In this document: one piece after another, positions 16,259 through 24,457 of the stretch | Layout: each line of letters opens with the position of its first letter | How positions within the stretch are numbered: the first letter of the stretch is position 1 | Made by a program: the position numbers and the translations under genes | Assembly (NCBI GenBank): GCA_964650885.1 | Contig: CAZYXG010000017.1 | Span: forward strand, 1 to 41,617 | Direction of reading: 5' to 3' | Length of the DNA: 41,617 bases | Origin: JAPLFM01 sp964650885 | Lineage (GTDB): Bacteria > Bacteroidota > Ignavibacteria > Kapaibacteriales > UBA2268 | Notes under the pieces: model-generated | What the model was told of the DNA's origin: nothing | The model's database searches: none | Seen by the model: only the letters and a program-made list of their open reading frames with translations

Positions 16259-18838
16259 TTGGCAAATAGTTTTTACATAGTTTTTGCAATTATTTCTATT
16301 TGCTTTTCAATTAATTTGTTAGGTCAAAGCACCCAAGCTATTGATACAATTAAAATTAGCAGTGATAGCTTAGACACTTCCAAATCTAAAAAAAAATCAT
16401 CTTCATCTATTGATACAATCGTAAATTATAAAGCTAATGAGAGTGTTCGATTAAACTTGAAATCTAAAGATATGAGATTGAAAGGAGAATCGCAACTTAA
16501 CTACAAAACTCAAAAATTGGAAGCAGAAATTATTGAGATTAACTTTCAAAGTTCAACACTTAAAGCAATGCCTGACACTAATGAAAATGGTAAAAAGTTT
16601 GGCTATCCTAAGTTTATAGAATCAGGCACTACCTATGTTGGCGAAAATATAAAGTTTAATTTCAAAACAAATAAAGGTGCTATTGGCTTAGGCGAAACAG
16701 AAATAAGTAATGGTTTCTTTTTCGGCGAGAAAATTAAAAGAGTTTCACAAACTGAGCTTTTTGTAAAAAACGGTAATTACACAACTTGCGATGCACCCCA
16801 CCCACATTATTACTTTGGTTCATCGGAGATGAAGCTAATTGCACAGGATAAAATCTTTCTAGACCCAATGGTGTTTTATGTGGAGGATATTCCGCTATTT
16901 GCTTTGCCAATTGGTCTATTCTTTCCTGCTCGCAGCGGTAGAAGTTCAGGATTGATTGTACCTACCTATTCTTTTTCAAGAAATAGAGGTGTTATTTATG
17001 AAAATTTTGGTTTCTATTGGGCAGCTTCCGATTATTTTGATTCTCAAATAACTTTTAACTTTTTTAGCAAAGGTGGTTATTTAGCTAAAAACCATAGCAA
17101 TTGGGTACTGAGAGATGTGTATAACGGTAGTTATGATTTGGAGTATGGAAAAACTCGTAATACTCCCGATGAAGACTTTGCAGATAACTACAGACTTAGA
17201 TTTACACACAACCACAAACTAACTCCCAACGAGAATTTAGTTGCTAATATGAATTTCTTCTCTGCTAATTTCAATAGAAATACTTCAAATAACATTAACG
17301 ATAGGGTTACTCAAAACATAACTTCTAACGCATCTTATTCAAAAAATTATGATGGTGGGACTTCTGTTGGCTTGAACTACAATAGAGAGCAAAACATTAT
17401 TACAAACGCTCACAATCAAAGTTTGACTGCAAACTATAATTTACCAAATCAAAAACTATTTGATATTGGCGATAAAGAATTTGCTATAAATTCAAGAGTT
17501 AGTGCAAATCTCTATCAAGCAAAAAATTATCGAATACAGCAAACTAACTTTGCCGATGGCTCATCAAGAATAGACTCTGGCTTCGCAAATGAGCAAAGAA
17601 ACCACATATCGTTTCAACCTCAATTGATTTATAACTTGCCAAGATTATATTTTTTCAATATTGTTCCTAGTATTTCATTTGGTGGAAATGGTTATTTCAG
17701 AAGAATTAAAGAAAGAAAGTACGATTCTCTAAATAGTAGAGTGGTTGATGAATATGAATATGGTTTATTTGGTGAAGCTTGGTATAGTTATGGGGTAAAT
17801 TTTTCAACAAGATTCTATGGAATTTTAAACCCAAGAATGGGAAGTTTAAATTCTATCAGACATACATTAGAGCCAGTTATATCATTAAATATCAATCCTG
17901 ATTTCACTGCTGAATACTACTCTACTTATAAAGACACTAGACAAAATAAAGATATAAGATACAACAAATATATTAATGAAGGTGGGAGTCACGCATCTGA
18001 GTTTGCAGGTGGGAATTTAGGTTTAAGCTTAAAAAATAGATTTGAAGCTAAAGTAGCTCAAGGCGATACTCTTGAAGATAAGAATATTGAAATATTGCAA
18101 TTGGATTTTAGCTCCAATTATAATTTGAAACTCGATTCATTTAAACTTTCGCCTGTACAGGTTTCATTTAGAACTCCAGCTTTGCCTTTTGTTAATTTCT
18201 CTGGTAATGCAACATTCAATCCTTATAATCAAGTATTTGTAAATGATACATTGCAACGAAGGAGTTATTGGAGAGACGATAAACAATATGCTCTTTCTGC
18301 TGGCAATGGTTTAGCTCGTCTTACAGACATTTCGTTCACCCTTTCTACTTCTCTATCGGATAAAGGATTTACAACACAGCCAAACATATCTAATAATCAA
18401 GTTCCAAAAGATAGTATTGGAATTGGAGATAGATTCCAAAATCGTAGAGATTTGAAAGAAATTGATGCAGATATATTTGCAGATCACAGCGAGGGCTATA
18501 TGCCAAGTCCAATGTCTTGGACATTGAATTTAGGAGCTCAATTCGCCTATAGAGAGCCGCAGAAATCATTAATAAATCGTTCATTCACTCTCAATGCAGA
18601 TTTTAACTTTAATTTAACCAACTCCTGGAAAATAAATGCAAATGCATATTACGATGTTGTAAACAATCAATTAGTTAATACTTCAATTGGATTGATAAAA
18701 GATTTACATTGTTGGGATTTGAATTTCCGATGGTATCCAACAGGGTTTAATCGTGGTTATTACATACGTTTTGGCATAAAAGCATCACAATTAAGAGATT
18801 TGCAATATGAAAAACGTGAAGATCCAATTTTTAGATAA
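16259..18838 (+). CDS. lptD: LPS-assembly outer-membrane protein LptD (OstA)
   Basis: Outer-membrane barrel that inserts LPS into the outer leaflet, fed by the Lpt bridge. Residues 1-23 form a signal peptide; residues about 55-215 form the OstA/LptA-like beta-jellyroll; then comes PLFALPIGLFFPARSGRSSG, the conserved turn before the barrel, and a long barrel to residue 859. The length is typical of Bacteroidota LptD. The start is a TTG, 4 bases after the preceding lipoprotein stop, since the next in-frame ATG lies beyond the signal peptide. The mature protein has only two cysteines: Cys177 in the jellyroll and Cys818 in LHCWDL near the end of the barrel. A waaA gene in the same window fits an LPS-making organism. 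Confidence 0.88.
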   Translation: MANSFYIVFAIISICFSINLLGQSTQAIDTIKISSDSLDTSKSKKKSSSSIDTIVNYKANESVRLNLKSKDMRLKGESQLNYKTQKLEAEIIEINFQSSTLKAMPDTNENGKKFGYPKFIESGTTYVGENIKFNFKTNKGAIGLGETEISNGFFFGEKIKRVSQTELFVKNGNYTTCDAPHPHYYFGSSEMKLIAQDKIFLDPMVFYVEDIPLFALPIGLFFPARSGRSSGLIVPTYSFSRNRGVIYENFGFYWAASDYFDSQITFNFFSKGGYLAKNHSNWVLRDVYNGSYDLEYGKTRNTPDEDFADNYRLRFTHNHKLTPNENLVANMNFFSANFNRNTSNNINDRVTQNITSNASYSKNYDGGTSVGLNYNREQNIITNAHNQSLTANYNLPNQKLFDIGDKEFAINSRVSANLYQAKNYRIQQTNFADGSSRIDSGFANEQRNHISFQPQLIYNLPRLYFFNIVPSISFGGNGYFRRIKERKYDSLNSRVVDEYEYGLFGEAWYSYGVNFSTRFYGILNPRMGSLNSIRHTLEPVISLNINPDFTAEYYSTYKDTRQNKDIRYNKYINEGGSHASEFAGGNLGLSLKNRFEAKVAQGDTLEDKNIEILQLDFSSNYNLKLDSFKLSPVQVSFRTPALPFVNFSGNATFNPYNQVFVNDTLQRRSYWRDDKQYALSAGNGLARLTDISFTLSTSLSDKGFTTQPNISNNQVPKDSIGIGDRFQNRRDLKEIDADIFADHSEGYMPSPMSWTLNLGAQFAYREPQKSLINRSFTLNADFNFNLTNSWKINANAYYDVVNNQLVNTSIGLIKDLHCWDLNFRWYPTGFNRGYYIRFGIKASQLRDLQYEKREDPIFR

Positions 18839-18910
18839 TGATAATTTTTAGAAGTTTTCTAAAAAATATTATTTAATTTGTGTTAAATATATTATTACAA
18901 TGAGTTAAAT

Positions 18911-20023
18911 GTGAAAAAAATATTAGTTATTGAAGATGAAGAACTACTAAGAACTAGCTTAATGGAACTTTTGGAAATTGAAGATTACGAAGTTATTGGT
19001 GCTAAAGATGGCGTAGTTGGGCTTCAAAGAGCCAACGACGATAAGCCAGACTTAATTATTTGCGATATTATGATGCCTAGAATGAATGGCTATGAAGTAA
19101 TTAAAAATCTAAAAGAAAATCCAAATACTGAAACTATTCCTTTTATTTTCCTTACTGCTAAAGCAGATAAAGTAGATAGTAGATTTGGTATGGATTTAGG
19201 AGCTGATGATTATTTAACTAAACCATTTAATAAATTTGATTTATATAACTCAGTTAAATCGAGATTAGAGAAACAAAGCAAAGTAAATCAGAAATATGAA
19301 GCAAAGATTCAAACTCTAAAAGCAAATTTAGCTTCGACCTTACCGCACGAACTCAGGACTCCACTTAATGGAATTTTAGCTTCGTCTCAATTTTTGCTGC
19401 AAGAAGTTGATGAATTGGATAAATCAGAAATCAAGGAATTGCTTCAAACAATTTATATTTCTGGTAAGAGATTGAGCCAACTTGTTACAAATTATCTACT
19501 CTATTCAGAAATAGAAATAATTTCATACGATGTAGATGCTTGCAATAAGCTACTAAATCAGAAGATATTAAGCGTGAAAGAATTAACTGAAAACGTATTT
19601 AAAAATAGATTTGAAGAAAACGAGAGAGAGCTTGATTTGCGTATAAATATTGTTGATGCACAAATTAATTTCTCTGAATCATATTATAAGAAAATTTGCG
19701 AAGAGTTAGCAGATAATGCTTATAAGTTTTCAAATCAAGATCAGCTCGTGAAAGTTACTACTCATTTGGAAAATGAAATTTTTTGTATCAAAGTAGCTAA
19801 TATCAATAATTTGAATATCAATATTACAGCAGAAGATGTTTCAGCTTACGTACAGTTCAATAGAGATGTATTTGAGCAACAGGGCTCAGGTATGGGGCTT
19901 GCAATTGTTAAAAAATTGATGGGAATTTACAATGGTAAATTGAATATCAGAAATTTGGAAAATAATTACATTGAATTTTCAGTGGAAATTCCAAACGCAT
20001 TTCCAGCGGAATTAGTCAAATAA
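18911..20023 (+). CDS. Receiver-first hybrid histidine kinase
   Basis: A cytoplasmic two-component protein of 370 residues with reversed hybrid order. The N-terminal receiver (1-120) has the acidic pocket Glu8-Asp9, phosphoacceptor Asp52 in LIICDIMMPRMNG, and Lys104 in LTKPF. A short coiled linker is followed by HisKA with phosphorylatable His146 in PHELRTPLNG, then an HATPase domain with the N-box Asn269 in EELADNAYKFS and G2 box GSGMGLAIVKKLM (325-337). No DxGxG G1 box is found: the corresponding stretch reads KVANINNLNINI. There is no membrane segment or sensory domain, so signal input is probably via phosphotransfer or protein contact. The start is GTG, 72 bases after lptD. The last 12 bases overlap the convergent oxidase gene. 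Confidence 0.85.
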   Translation: MKKILVIEDEELLRTSLMELLEIEDYEVIGAKDGVVGLQRANDDKPDLIICDIMMPRMNGYEVIKNLKENPNTETIPFIFLTAKADKVDSRFGMDLGADDYLTKPFNKFDLYNSVKSRLEKQSKVNQKYEAKIQTLKANLASTLPHELRTPLNGILASSQFLLQEVDELDKSEIKELLQTIYISGKRLSQLVTNYLLYSEIEIISYDVDACNKLLNQKILSVKELTENVFKNRFEENERELDLRINIVDAQINFSESYYKKICEELADNAYKFSNQDQLVKVTTHLENEIFCIKVANINNLNINITAEDVSAYVQFNRDVFEQQGSGMGLAIVKKLMGIYNGKLNIRNLENNYIEFSVEIPNAFPAELVK

Positions 20024-21445
20024 GTTCCCTTTATTTAATAAATTTTTACTATCGAAAAGTGTTTTAATTGATTTATGCATTGTATAAATTTCTTCGCCAA
20101 GCATTAGCTTTAAATATTCTCTTTTTAATTTACCAATTCCATGCTCTGCAGAAACTGTGCCTTGCAGCTCAATAGCTTTTAGCATAAATTCTTTATATAT
20201 AGCTCTTCCAAAATCATATTCAGTTTGACTTTTGGCAAGAATATTTGCATGTAAATGGCAATCGCCGATATGACCAAAAACAACAAATTCAAGACCCGAT
20301 GCTTCTAATTTTGATTTAATAAATTCAAAATAATCAGAAAAATATTCCGAAGGTACAGCCGAATCAGTACCTAACTTTCTCGAACCATACTTAGTTATAA
20401 AGTCATTGACAAAAAGTGGAATAGAATGTCTATATGCGTCAAATTTTGCCATTTCATTTTCAGTTTGCAAAAGCATAGTCTCATCTGAATAAATTGTGCA
20501 TTCTTGAATCTTTTCAAAATGGTACTCAATTGCTTGGTCAATTTCTTCGTTTGTTAGTTCTATCTCAATCCAAATAGCTGAAATAGAATTTTCTGGCAAA
20601 CTTGGGATTTCTTTTTTTAGTATGTTTAAGCAATTAATGTCAAAGTATTCAATAAGAGTTGGTTTGAACTTTGAATCAATTCTTAAATTTGAAACATAGT
20701 TAAGCATATTTGCATCTTTTTCAAAAAAACTAACAATGCCAATGCGGACTTGAGGTAAGTCAATTACTTGATAAGTAATTTCAGTAATTACCCCCAATGT
20801 TCCTTCTGCACCTATAAATAAATCCAATAAGCTCATATTGGGCTTTAAATAATAACCGCTTGCATTCTTAACTTTTTGCAACTGGCTTTCTTGGAATTCA
20901 AATGAATATACATTATCAACTGATTGCAGTAAGTAATTGTTATTAATAGTATTTTGCGTTCTATCAAGTTTGATTATTTCTCCATTTGGAAGTAATATCT
21001 CTAAACAAAGTACAAATTTTCTCATAGAGCCATATTTAAAACTTCTTGAGCCAGAGGCATTTGTAGATATGTTCCCTCCAATCATAGACCAAGTTTCTGT
21101 TGGATTTGGTGGCAAGAATAAGTTATGTTCTTTGAGTAAGTTTTGTAAATCTATTAATCTATATCCAGCTTCAAGAGTAATAGTTTTATTGAGCATATCA
21201 AAGTCTATCACTTTATTGAGTTTTTCCATTGAAATCATTACTCCGCCCATAGGCACTTTACTGCCTGTAGTGCCTGTGCCACCAGCAGATATGGTAAACT
21301 CAATATTCTTAGAATAAAGATTCTTGATTAATTCCTGTAGCTCTATTTTGCTTTCTGGTATGGATAATTCAGTGGCATTCCCTTGCAAATTTGAAGCATC
21401 TGTAAGGTAGGATTGGAATTCATCTTTGTTATTTTTTACAATCAT
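20012..21445 (-). CDS. FAD-binding 2-hydroxyacid oxidase/dehydrogenase (GlcD/D-LDH type)
   Basis: A 477-residue flavoprotein of the vanillyl-alcohol-oxidase fold. The FAD-binding segment is SAGGTGTTGSKVPMGG (about 53-68), with the second FAD motif MIGGNISTNASGSRSFKYGS near 125-145 and GAEGTLGVITEI near 212-223. The C-terminal FAD-oxidase domain has the metal/substrate motif FGHIGDCHLHANI and SAEHGIGKLKREYL. This pattern is that of D-lactate dehydrogenases and glycolate oxidase subunit GlcD; the substrate cannot be fixed from sequence. No iron-sulfur partner (GlcF) is adjacent, nor is there a fused one. A terminator lies just upstream of its ATG on the same strand, so it probably has its own promoter or depends on readthrough. 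Confidence 0.85.
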   Translation of the reverse strand: MIVKNNKDEFQSYLTDASNLQGNATELSIPESKIELQELIKNLYSKNIEFTISAGGTGTTGSKVPMGGVMISMEKLNKVIDFDMLNKTITLEAGYRLIDLQNLLKEHNLFLPPNPTETWSMIGGNISTNASGSRSFKYGSMRKFVLCLEILLPNGEIIKLDRTQNTINNNYLLQSVDNVYSFEFQESQLQKVKNASGYYLKPNMSLLDLFIGAEGTLGVITEITYQVIDLPQVRIGIVSFFEKDANMLNYVSNLRIDSKFKPTLIEYFDINCLNILKKEIPSLPENSISAIWIEIELTNEEIDQAIEYHFEKIQECTIYSDETMLLQTENEMAKFDAYRHSIPLFVNDFITKYGSRKLGTDSAVPSEYFSDYFEFIKSKLEASGLEFVVFGHIGDCHLHANILAKSQTEYDFGRAIYKEFMLKAIELQGTVSAEHGIGKLKREYLKLMLGEEIYTMHKSIKTLFDSKNLLNKGNLFD

Positions 21446-21457
21446 TTTAAAAAGAAG

Positions 21458-21488
21458 AAACCCTAAGAATTAGAAATGCTTAGGGTTT
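21458..21488 (-). terminator. Intrinsic terminator of the YbjN-like gene
   Basis: The 10-base arms 21458-21467 and 21479-21488 (AAACCCTAAG against CTTAGGGTTT) surround an 11-base loop. On the minus strand the stem is followed by CTTCTTTTTAAAA. It lies 23 bases after the YbjN-like stop and 12 bases before the oxidase ATG. Confidence 0.7.
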
Positions 21489-21510
21489 AAATATTGCTAG
21501 AATTAAAATC

Positions 21511-22005
21511 TTATGAATTCAAATCAGAATCTAAATGATCGCTTGCTCTCATACCGCCTGCTTTTTTGACTATAATGTCATCGTAGTGGTCTGAAATCAT
21601 AGCAACTGTTTTAAGCGAAGCCACAAACTCTTGGTCATCCATATTAGCACCAGTAATTGCGTGTGAGAAAGTTATAGTTCCATCGAATAACATTCCAAAT
21701 GCACCAAAGTGTAATTCTGAATTTTTTCTAAGTAAGAATTTCATTAAATCCTCATTAGCTTCTGCCCCTCTTACTACATGTGATACACATTCCACAATTG
21801 TATCTTTATTGGTGAATGGTCGCACAGTAATCATTACTTGAGTAGAACCGCTAGTAATTGTGAAAGAAGAATTACCAAAAGAAAGATAATCTGGAAATTC
21901 TTTTGTTAAAATTTCTTGAATCTTCTTGACAGTTTCATCAATTAATTTTTGTGGGTTATCATCGAAATAAAGTTCTTCGTCTAACTCAAAAACTTCATCA
22001 CTCAT
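21511..22005 (-). CDS. YbjN-domain (type III secretion chaperone-like fold) protein
   Basis: A 164-residue cytoplasmic protein of the YbjN group, whose fold resembles type III secretion chaperones. The family pattern is seen in LLRKNSELHFGAFGMLFDG (about 95-113) and the following TFSHAITGANMD, then DHYDDIIVKKAGG near the C-terminus. The biochemical role of the family is not established; some members act in motility or stress regulation. The start is well supported by a strong GGAGGAG Shine-Dalgarno sequence 4 bases before the ATG. It lies 32 bases downstream of pspA, suggesting co-transcription and a possible envelope-stress link, and it ends before a terminator. Confidence 0.78.
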   Translation of the reverse strand: MSDEVFELDEELYFDDNPQKLIDETVKKIQEILTKEFPDYLSFGNSSFTITSGSTQVMITVRPFTNKDTIVECVSHVVRGAEANEDLMKFLLRKNSELHFGAFGMLFDGTITFSHAITGANMDDQEFVASLKTVAMISDHYDDIIVKKAGGMRASDHLDSDLNS

Positions 22006-22037
22006 TTACTCCTCCGAATAAAATTTTAATTTAATTA

Positions 22038-22721
22038 TTATTTTGTATTGTTATCGTTCAAAAGTCCCATTTGGCTTTTAAGTTTAAGTAACTCATTGTC
22101 CACATTGGAATTAGTGCTTAGTTTTTTAAACTCTTGGTCTAAATTTGTATTCTCGCCAGCTAATTGTTCGAAAGCAGAAGCTTCTGCTTCAATTGTTTCC
22201 ACTTTAGCTTCTAATTTATCGAATTTGCTGAAAGCATCAGTACCAACACCACTCACAGATTGAGCTAATTGTTTCTGAGCTTTTGCAGCTTGCGAACGGG
22301 CAATCAAAGTACTTTGTCTTTGTCTTGCTTCGTCAAGTTTATTTTTAATCATATCAAGCTGAGTGCGAAGCTTTATTGAAGTTTCTTTAGCTTGTATCGT
22401 AATTGGTTCTAAATCAGCAATGTTCTTTTCGGTAATAGCTTTTTTTTCTAAAGCAGCTCTTGCCAAATCTTCTCTATCGGCTCCAAGAGCTTGCATAGCT
22501 TTTTGTTGCCAATCTTCTCTATCTTTTCTAGCTTTTTCAAGTTTTCTTTCCAATGATTTTTCATTGGCAATTGATTGAGCTATTGATAAAGTGGCTTTAT
22601 TAACGGATTCTTCCATTTCTAAAACCATCTGTTTTAGCATTTTCTCAGGATCTTCTGCCTTGTCTAATGCATCATTGACATTGGAAGAAAAGATATCTGT
22701 AATTCGAGAAAATATTCCCAC
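22038..22721 (-). CDS. pspA: Phage shock protein A/IM30 family protein
   Basis: A 227-residue PspA/Vipp1 (ESCRT-III-like) membrane-remodelling protein that protects the inner membrane. The N-terminal amphipathic helix MGIFSRITDIFSSNVNDALD, the conserved AEDPEKMLKQMV helix start and a long coiled coil (about residues 25-190) rich in Glu/Lys/Ala are all visible. The start codon is GTG, supported by an AAGGAAA ribosome binding site. No PspF-type regulator or PspB/C is nearby, so regulation differs from E. coli. A YbjN-like gene follows 32 bases downstream. On the minus strand a TAGTTTTG box at 22816-22809 could be its promoter -7 element, but no -33 element sits at proper spacing. Confidence 0.9.
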   Translation of the reverse strand: MGIFSRITDIFSSNVNDALDKAEDPEKMLKQMVLEMEESVNKATLSIAQSIANEKSLERKLEKARKDREDWQQKAMQALGADREDLARAALEKKAITEKNIADLEPITIQAKETSIKLRTQLDMIKNKLDEARQRQSTLIARSQAAKAQKQLAQSVSGVGTDAFSKFDKLEAKVETIEAEASAFEQLAGENTNLDQEFKKLSTNSNVDNELLKLKSQMGLLNDNNTK

Positions 22722-22882
22722 GGTTTCCTTTTAAAATTAAATTTACACAGAAATGTTTTGTAATATATCAATTTGTTTTAAATTGAAAAAACAAACTTTT
22801 AGTTATTTCAAAACTATTAACGTATTTTATCGTTTATTGTTCAAAAATGTTGTTCTTTTACTAAAATATTTCAAAGGAAAAT

Positions 22883-23203
22883 ATGAGTTTCGACATATCA
22901 AGCATGATGGGCAAAGTCCGAGAAATGCAGGAAAATATGCAAAAAATCCGTGAAGAGTTGAGCAAAAAAGAAGTTTCTGGCGAATCTGGTGGTGGAATGG
23001 TAAAAATTATTATGAATGGCGAGTTTCAAACGAAAAAAATTGAAATAGCTAAAGAATTGATAAATTTAGAAGAAAGTAAAATGTTGGAAGATTTAATCGT
23101 AGCAGCTTTCAATAATGCAGTTAGAAATATTCAAGACTTAAATTCAGAAGAATTGTCGAAAGTGAAAGCTGGCTTGCCAGATATTCCAGGATTGAATTTT
23201 TGA
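22883..23203 (+). CDS. YbaB/EbfC family nucleoid-associated protein
   Basis: A 106-residue DNA-binding protein of the YbaB/EbfC family, which forms tweezer-like dimers and is commonly encoded next to recR. The N-terminal helix (MMGKVREMQENMQKIREEL) and the following strand region GGMVKIIMNGEFQTKKIEI match the family pattern, and the C-terminus ends DIPGLNF, close to the usual LPGLF-like end. The ATG is preceded by AAAGGAAA, a good ribosome binding site. It lies 66 bases upstream of recR, as in many bacteria, although the usual dnaX upstream is replaced here by the divergent pspA unit. Confidence 0.88.
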   Translation: MSFDISSMMGKVREMQENMQKIREELSKKEVSGESGGGMVKIIMNGEFQTKKIEIAKELINLEESKMLEDLIVAAFNNAVRNIQDLNSEELSKVKAGLPDIPGLNF

Positions 23204-23269
23204 GCTCAATTTTGGGGAAAATTAATGAATCTCATTTGTTAGATTTGGCAATAATTTATTTGGCAAGAA

Positions 23270-23863
23270 ATGAAATATTCATCTGAATCTTTAGAGCGTG
23301 TGATTGATTTATTCGCAACTCTTCCATCTGTGGGAAGAAAAACAGCTCAAAGATTGGCATTTTATGTGTTGAAACAAGATATGGATTATGCAGAGAAATT
23401 TGCTCAATCTTTAGTGGAAATGAAGAGAAGTATTAAGCTTTGCTCTATTTGCTTTAACTATACTGAAAACGACCCTTGTCCGATTTGCACTTCGGGAAAT
23501 AGGAATAGGAATCAAGTGTGCATAGTAGAAGAGCCAAATGATGTGATTGCTATTGAAAAAACAAATGAATATAAAGGGCTTTACCACGTGTTGCACGGCT
23601 GTTTAAATCCACTTGAGGGTATTAACCCAGACGACATTAAAATCAAAGAACTATTGCCAAGACTTGTGGAAACCGATGAAGTGATTTTAGCACTTAATCC
23701 GAGTATGCAAGGCGAAGCAACATCTCTTTATATATCGAGATTTCTGCGACCTATGAATATTGCTATTACAAAAATCGCAAGTGGAATTCCTTTAGGGTCA
23801 TCGTTAGAATTTACAGACGAGGCAACTTTAGCTAGAGCTATGGAAATGAGAGTGAAATTCTAA
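23270..23863 (+). CDS. recR: Recombination protein RecR
   Basis: A 197-residue recombination mediator that acts with RecO (and RecF) to load RecA at gaps. The helix-hairpin-helix LPSVGRKTAQRLAFYVL (about 18-34), a four-Cys zinc finger (Cys58, Cys61, Cys70, Cys73) and a Toprim domain starting at CIVEEPNDVIAIEKT (84-98) are in order. GCLNPLEGINPDDI and the C-terminal IPLGSSLEFTDEATLARA are typical. The stop codon is followed directly by the ATG of a lipoprotein gene with no spacer. Confidence 0.96.
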   Translation: MKYSSESLERVIDLFATLPSVGRKTAQRLAFYVLKQDMDYAEKFAQSLVEMKRSIKLCSICFNYTENDPCPICTSGNRNRNQVCIVEEPNDVIAIEKTNEYKGLYHVLHGCLNPLEGINPDDIKIKELLPRLVETDEVILALNPSMQGEATSLYISRFLRPMNIAITKIASGIPLGSSLEFTDEATLARAMEMRVKF

Positions 23864-24457
23864 ATGAAACTAAAATTTCTATACATATTGATTTTTACTT
23901 CTTTGATTATTGCTAGTTGTGATACTTTTTCAACTCGCACTCCCGATAGTCCAACTCAAGGTAATACTTCATATAAACCAGCTACTTCGATTGATATCCT
24001 AATTGATAACTTAAAGCTAAGTATGACAAACAATGATTTAAACATTTATTACTCAATGTTTCCAGAATTACAAGACTCAATTGAATATGTTTTTACTCCT
24101 TCAAACAACACTATTGCAAATTATGCTGATATTTTCAAAGATTGGACAGTAGAAAAAGAAAAAAGATATTTCAACAACTTTGTGGCAGAAATAAATAAGA
24201 ATGTGAAAAGTAACTTTATTCTTACTTTAACTTCACAAGTAGATTACCCAAATTATTCTTCTATAATTTTAAAGTATAATGCTTTCTATCCAAGAACAAA
24301 CAAACAATCAATAAATCTTTTGGGTACTTCACAATTGGATTTAATCAAAACGCAAAAAGGAATTTGGAAAATATCGAAATGGATAGACAATCCAGCATCT
24401 GATTTGGTGGACTCTACATCCACTTGGAGCCTTTTAAAAGGAATTTATAGCTATTAG
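23864..24457 (+). CDS. Predicted lipoprotein of unknown function
   Basis: A 197-residue product with a lipoprotein signal peptide ending IIASC (Cys19), followed by a Thr/Ser/Pro linker and a domain rich in Tyr and Asn. The middle region (LKLSMTNNDLNIYYSMFP and following) and the terminal strand WKISKWIDNP resemble the helix-then-sheet pattern of NTF2-like lipoproteins, but no family is certain. The ATG immediately follows the recR stop, and its TAG stop overlaps the proposed ATT start of tsaD by one base, so it is the middle gene of a tightly packed recR-lipoprotein-tsaD unit. Confidence 0.65.
   Translation: MKLKFLYILIFTSLIIASCDTFSTRTPDSPTQGNTSYKPATSIDILIDNLKLSMTNNDLNIYYSMFPELQDSIEYVFTPSNNTIANYADIFKDWTVEKEKRYFNNFVAEINKNVKSNFILTLTSQVDYPNYSSIILKYNAFYPRTNKQSINLLGTSQLDLIKTQKGIWKISKWIDNPASDLVDSTSTWSLLKGIYSY
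24436..24443 (+). promoter_or_regulatory. Ribosome binding site supporting the tsaD ATT start
   Basis: AAAAGGAA lies 9 bases before ATT 24453. No ATG, GTG or TTG lies in frame between the upstream in-frame stop (TAA 24435-24437) and the conserved first motif of TsaD, so this site supports initiation at the ATT. Confidence 0.55.

Noticed and set aside
18845..18865. Hairpin TTTTTAGAA/TTCTAAAAA after lptD as a terminator
   Set aside because: The stem is almost all A-T with a 3-base loop and no T run after it; not convincing.
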